Below the pieces are notes generated by a model. The model did no database searches, was not told where the DNA came from, and worked only from the letters and a program-made list of their open reading frames with translations. Position numbers and translations under genes: made by a program. DNA of 9,611 bases from an uncultured Fretibacterium sp. (lineage in GTDB: Bacteria; Synergistota; Synergistia; Synergistales; Aminobacteriaceae): assembly GCA_937892105.1 (NCBI GenBank), contig CALAUZ010000213.1, forward strand, positions 1 to 9,611, given 5' to 3'. This document shows, piece by piece, positions 7,148 to 9,611 of this stretch. How positions within the stretch are numbered: the stretch's first letter is position 1; each line of letters begins with the position of its first letter.

Positions 7148-7159
7148 TGACAACCACCT

Positions 7160-8473
7160 CTAAAATTCCGTTAAAGCTCGTTTGGCATTGTAAGCCATTG
7201 CTTTATCAAGTTCCTTTTGATCTGTATCATCAAGTTTTCCGTAATATTCTTCATAAACTCTGCTGAAACAATGCTGTGCTCCAAAATTAAGAAGTCTTGT
7301 ATCAATATGGGATAAACAGAGATCCATTACGTTACGCATATTTTGACTATCTCTTAATTTGAATTTCACAAGGGCACGGTCATACTTTTCAGCTTCGTGC
7401 ATCATTTGATTGATTTGTTTTATCACCCAGATGTTATACTGCTTTTCCTGCTCTAAATGATAATTCATAAGTCCCTTTTGAACATTATCCATTATTTTTT
7501 TCAGCTCATTGTTATACTTTTCAGATGTTATTTCTTGAGCAATGGCCGTTGAATATTGTATGAAATCATTAAGTCTATTGATTTTTGACTGCTGGGTACC
7601 CGACATCATCTGATTAGCTATTTGTATCCGATCAAAATTTTGTTTTATTTTTTGGAAAGCTTTTTCGGAGCGTTTATCAGAAATGCTATTAACACTCTTT
7701 TCAATAGATAACTTGACACTGATAAGTTCTTTGAGAAGCGTCGGCGGTATTTTCACACTAAGAGCCATAATTTGCTGAAAAGAAGTTTCCGCAATTTGAA
7801 GATAATATGTCTGTAAAGATTCTAAACTTTTCATTTCAGCAAGTGAAAGAAGTTCGTTAATTTGCTTTATCATAGCATCAATCATCTGAGCCGTTTGAAA
7901 TTCGTTTGTGATATCAGGCTCATTGAATTTATTTTCCTCTATTAAATTTTGAGCTGACTGTAAGTTCTCTATATATTCTTGCAGGGTTTTAGCACTGGCG
8001 GCTTTATTTTTATATTGCTTTAATTTAGCTTCCGCGTTACTAATATTGCTGTTATCATTTTTTATTGGAACATTGCGAACTAAAATTTTCTCGTGTGCTT
8101 CAGAAACTTTTGACCGTAACTCTATAATTTCTGGCAAGTCATCAGGTTTCACGGTCATTACTTGTGCGTTTAGAAAATTATCAAGCGCATCTAAAGTATC
8201 AGCAGGAAGTGATGTATCTTCCCCAGCTTGTTTTATGATCATTGCGACATATTCAGAAATTGCTTTAATATTTCCAGGATTAAAGGAAAGGGAGTTAATA
8301 AAGTACATAGACGCAAGTTCAATGTCGTTATTTTCCCATGCTTTTAACGCTTTTTCGTAGGCCTGTGTCGAAAATAAATTTGCTTCTTGTTCAGTTATGG
8401 CGGATGAATTTGAACAAAGTAACGACAAAATTAATGTAAAACTTATTAGTATTTTCGATGAATTGATTTTCAT
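7160..8473 (-). CDS. Exported alpha-helical, TPR-like protein of unknown function
   Basis: 437 residues with a clear signal peptide (K-I-N-S-S-K, a hydrophobic core, cleavage near N-S-S-A at 25). Residues about 30-75 look like a TPR pair: A-Y-E-K-A-L-K-A-W, then a second helix with Y-F-I-N-S-L and P-G-N. The rest is strongly helical, rich in Gln, Met, Lys and Glu, with heptad-like stretches that could form coiled coils or a helical solenoid. There are no catalytic motifs. The ATG at 8473 has AAAGGA 8 nt upstream; the in-frame ATG at 8494 has none and would put charged residues before the signal sequence. It lies 42 nt after the zinc-ribbon gene and 12 nt before the nuclease-like gene, so it may be a periplasmic adaptor or chaperone for that protein. 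That role is a guess from position. I do not recognise a named family. Confidence 0.75.
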   Translation of the reverse strand: MKINSSKILISFTLILSLLCSNSSAITEQEANLFSTQAYEKALKAWENNDIELASMYFINSLSFNPGNIKAISEYVAMIIKQAGEDTSLPADTLDALDNFLNAQVMTVKPDDLPEIIELRSKVSEAHEKILVRNVPIKNDNSNISNAEAKLKQYKNKAASAKTLQEYIENLQSAQNLIEENKFNEPDITNEFQTAQMIDAMIKQINELLSLAEMKSLESLQTYYLQIAETSFQQIMALSVKIPPTLLKELISVKLSIEKSVNSISDKRSEKAFQKIKQNFDRIQIANQMMSGTQQSKINRLNDFIQYSTAIAQEITSEKYNNELKKIMDNVQKGLMNYHLEQEKQYNIWVIKQINQMMHEAEKYDRALVKFKLRDSQNMRNVMDLCLSHIDTRLLNFGAQHCFSRVYEEYYGKLDDTDQKELDKAMAYNAKRALTEF

Positions 8474-8515
8474 AATTAAAATCCTTTCTAACATTAGATT
8501 TTTTACGGTAAATAA

Positions 8516-8833
8516 TTAGTCGTTTCGTATCCATTGATGATACTTTCCGCTCGGATTTTTTGTGCATGAATTGCTCGGGTGAGGTCTGTGGCTCGAATTT
8601 ACTCCAGCACCGCAAAATGCACATATCCAGTTATGACTTCTGCCATCGCCATCATCGAGTAGCCAGCTGTGAGATTTTCTGTAAGGACTTTTCTGACACG
8701 AACCGGGCTGGGGCATGTTGTTTGCGTCCACGCCGTAACCGCAGAACTCGCAGACCCAATGATGAGCCCAAGCCGCCGAACATAACACTGTCGCCCACAA
8801 AAATGACGCGATGAATAATTTTAATGTTCTCAT
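8516..8833 (-). CDS. Small secreted protein with two zinc-ribbon-like repeats
   Basis: 105 residues with signal peptide 1-23 (cleavage at A-W-A|H). The mature part is two repeats of about 42 residues. Repeat 1 has H-H-W-V-C-E-F-C-G (C28, C31), C46 and H-S-W (H55). Repeat 2 has H-N-W-I-C-A-F-C-G (C71, C74), C90 and H-Q-W (H99). Each repeat therefore offers a C-x-x-C...C...H set that could bind one zinc ion, framed by His-x-Trp motifs. Paired Cys in an exported protein could instead form disulfides. Start: ATG at 8833 with GAGGTG 5 nt upstream; this SD lies right against the stop codon of the preceding microprotein gene, which suggests translational coupling. I know of no named family with this pattern. 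A metal- or ligand-binding accessory protein is the simplest reading. Confidence 0.8.
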   Translation of the reverse strand: MRTLKLFIASFLWATVLCSAAWAHHWVCEFCGYGVDANNMPQPGSCQKSPYRKSHSWLLDDGDGRSHNWICAFCGAGVNSSHRPHPSNSCTKNPSGKYHQWIRND

Positions 8834-8842
8834 GATTTCACC

Positions 8843-8953
8843 TCAAATTTGCAAATTCATTGTGTCGTCTTTGAAACCTACTACCATTGCTGCTAATCTA
8901 AATAAAGCAAATCCAGCAAATGCTAAAATTATGCAAATTAGTACTACTTCCAT
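8843..8953 (-). CDS. 36-residue membrane microprotein
   Basis: The ORF begins M-E-V-V-L-I-C-I-I-L and encodes one hydrophobic helix (about residues 3-26, with an Arg at 19) and a short polar tail ending D-D-T-M-N-L-Q-I. AGGAGG (8961-8966) lies 7 nt before the ATG at 8953; the ATG at 8956 immediately before it is 4 nt away, so 8953 is preferred. The SD follows the ankyrin stop codon directly, and the TGA (8843-8845) overlaps the SD region of the zinc-ribbon gene, leaving no unexplained bases between the three genes. The strong SD, exact fit and hydrophobic composition support a real gene. Its role is unknown; single-helix partners of this size often modulate a larger membrane protein. Confidence 0.7.
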   Translation of the reverse strand: MEVVLICIILAFAGFALFRLAAMVVGFKDDTMNLQI

Positions 8954-8968
8954 CATAAGACCTCCTCA

Positions 8969-9611
8969 TCATCGATTACGTATCCAATAAACAACGCCAC
9001 TGCCAATTCCCAAGAAAAGAAGTATTTTTACAATAAATCTAAAAATTCCGCCGAAAAATCTTGAGATACTATCCCAAATTCTGCTGAAAAATCCATGTTG
9101 AGCCTCGAGAAGTTCGATAATCTCTTGAGTAGTCTTTTTGTCAGTGTTATTTTCATCCTCTAACCTATCTTTAGCTAAATCTAAAGCCGTTACGCTAAAA
9201 ATGAACCAATCATCGCCTTTCACGTCTACATCAGCACTGGCGGATAATAATTCTTTCACAACGTCTGGAGTAGCATTCTTTGCCGCAAACATCAGTGCTG
9301 TCCAGTCATTTTTATCCCGTGTGTTAACATCAGAGCCTGCATCTATAAGTGCTTTGACCGCTTCGTAATTGTATTTACCCATCAATGCTGTTTTGCCATT
9401 GCTATCTTGTAAATTAACATCAGCTCCGCCCTTTATAAGTTCTCTGATAATTTCAGGATTATCTGTTCGCATTAACGCTGTTCTACCCTTTTTGTCTTTT
9501 GCATTGATGTCAGCTCCGCAGTTGATAAGTTCCCTGATAATTTCGATTTTACTTGCTTGCATCAATGCTGTTCTATCAGATAATAGTGACGATAACAGCA
9601 AAATGGCATGG
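8969..9611 (-). CDS. Ankyrin-repeat protein with C-terminal membrane anchor (5' end outside window)
   Basis: The frame is open to the right edge of the window, so the true start is probably outside; a TTG at 9601 is the only internal candidate near the edge and has no SD. Three well-formed ankyrin repeats of 30 residues (T-A-L-M ... E-I-I-R-E-L-I ... G-A-D-I/V-N) are followed by a fourth, slightly longer one (W-T-A-L-M-F-A-A) and a divergent fifth (T-A-L-D-L-A). A short aromatic linker (F-F-S-R-I-W) leads to one membrane helix at the extreme C-terminus, ending W-I-R-N-R. Ankyrin repeats mediate protein-protein binding. Residues before the first visible repeat (A-I-L-L-L-S-S-L-L-S) may be the end of a signal peptide or another repeat. 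It is the most upstream visible gene of the operon. Ankyrin proteins are known as immunity proteins beside polymorphic toxins, so that role for the downstream nuclease-like protein is possible but unproven. Confidence 0.85.
   Translation of the reverse strand, partial: HAILLLSSLLSDRTALMQASKIEIIRELINCGADINAKDKKGRTALMRTDNPEIIRELIKGGADVNLQDSNGKTALMGKYNYEAVKALIDAGSDVNTRDKNDWTALMFAAKNATPDVVKELLSASADVDVKGDDWFIFSVTALDLAKDRLEDENNTDKKTTQEIIELLEAQHGFFSRIWDSISRFFGGIFRFIVKILLFLGIGSGVVYWIRNR

Noticed and set aside
8391..8624. Minus-strand 77-codon ORF bridging the zinc-ribbon and TPR-like genes
   Set aside because: Out of frame with both well-supported genes, lacks an SD and has no domain features.
8560..8814. 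Plus-strand 84-codon ORF rich in Cys and Arg
   Set aside because: Antisense shadow of the secreted zinc-ribbon gene, which has a signal peptide, an SD and repeat structure.
9420..9600. CRISPR-like repeats from the periodic DNA
   Set aside because: The 90-bp period is the 30-residue ankyrin repeat in an open coding frame, not repeat-spacer structure.

Overview
The window is AT-rich bacterial DNA with strong Shine-Dalgarno sites (AAGGAGG type), ordinary start codons and many Sec signal peptides. Outer-envelope-style exported proteins, a TenA-like fragment and an AAA-ATPase/PD-(D/E)XK protein of a kind that is multi-copy in gut anaerobes suggest an anaerobic host-associated bacterium. A Synergistota-like, spirochaete-like or related diderm lineage is possible. 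I cannot place it more precisely from sequence alone.

Left edge (1-727): the 3' end of a thiaminase II/TenA-like gene runs in from outside the window. It may be frame-disrupted just inside the edge. It is followed by about 190 bp of relatively GC-rich non-coding DNA that ends in a very good intrinsic terminator (432-473). Next comes a compact set of nested inverted repeats (487-613) that could fold as a four-helix RNA or represent a palindromic element.

Middle (656-2434): a complete AAA-ATPase-like/PD-(D/E)XK gene (728-2287) on the + strand. It has a short leader, a clear SD and a plausible -10 box. It is bracketed by insertion-sequence-like terminal inverted repeats (656-669 and 2419-2432). 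A further copy of the left end at 2307 makes a MITE-like unit of about 130 bp (2305-2434). The gene may therefore be mobile, or carried between element ends.

Right two thirds (2519-9611): a tight minus-strand operon. In transcription order it encodes an ankyrin-repeat protein with a C-terminal membrane anchor (5' end outside the window), a 36-residue membrane microprotein, a secreted protein with two CxxC...C...H zinc-ribbon-like repeats, and an exported helical/TPR-like protein. It continues with an exported protein joining a toxin-type PD-(D/E)XK nuclease domain to a long glycine-rich hydrophobic region, and ends with an exported protein carrying six tandem OB-fold repeats and a C2-like C-terminal domain. 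Gaps are 12 to about 42 nt, and some stop codons touch the next SD. A hairpin plus T-run at 2519-2560 probably ends the transcript.

The operon reads as one envelope-associated system: a secreted nuclease effector with a membrane-inserting tail, accessory exported binding proteins, and a membrane-anchored ankyrin protein that could be an immunity or scaffold protein. I do not recognise this gene combination as a described system. The functional link is inference from shared orientation, spacing and export signals.
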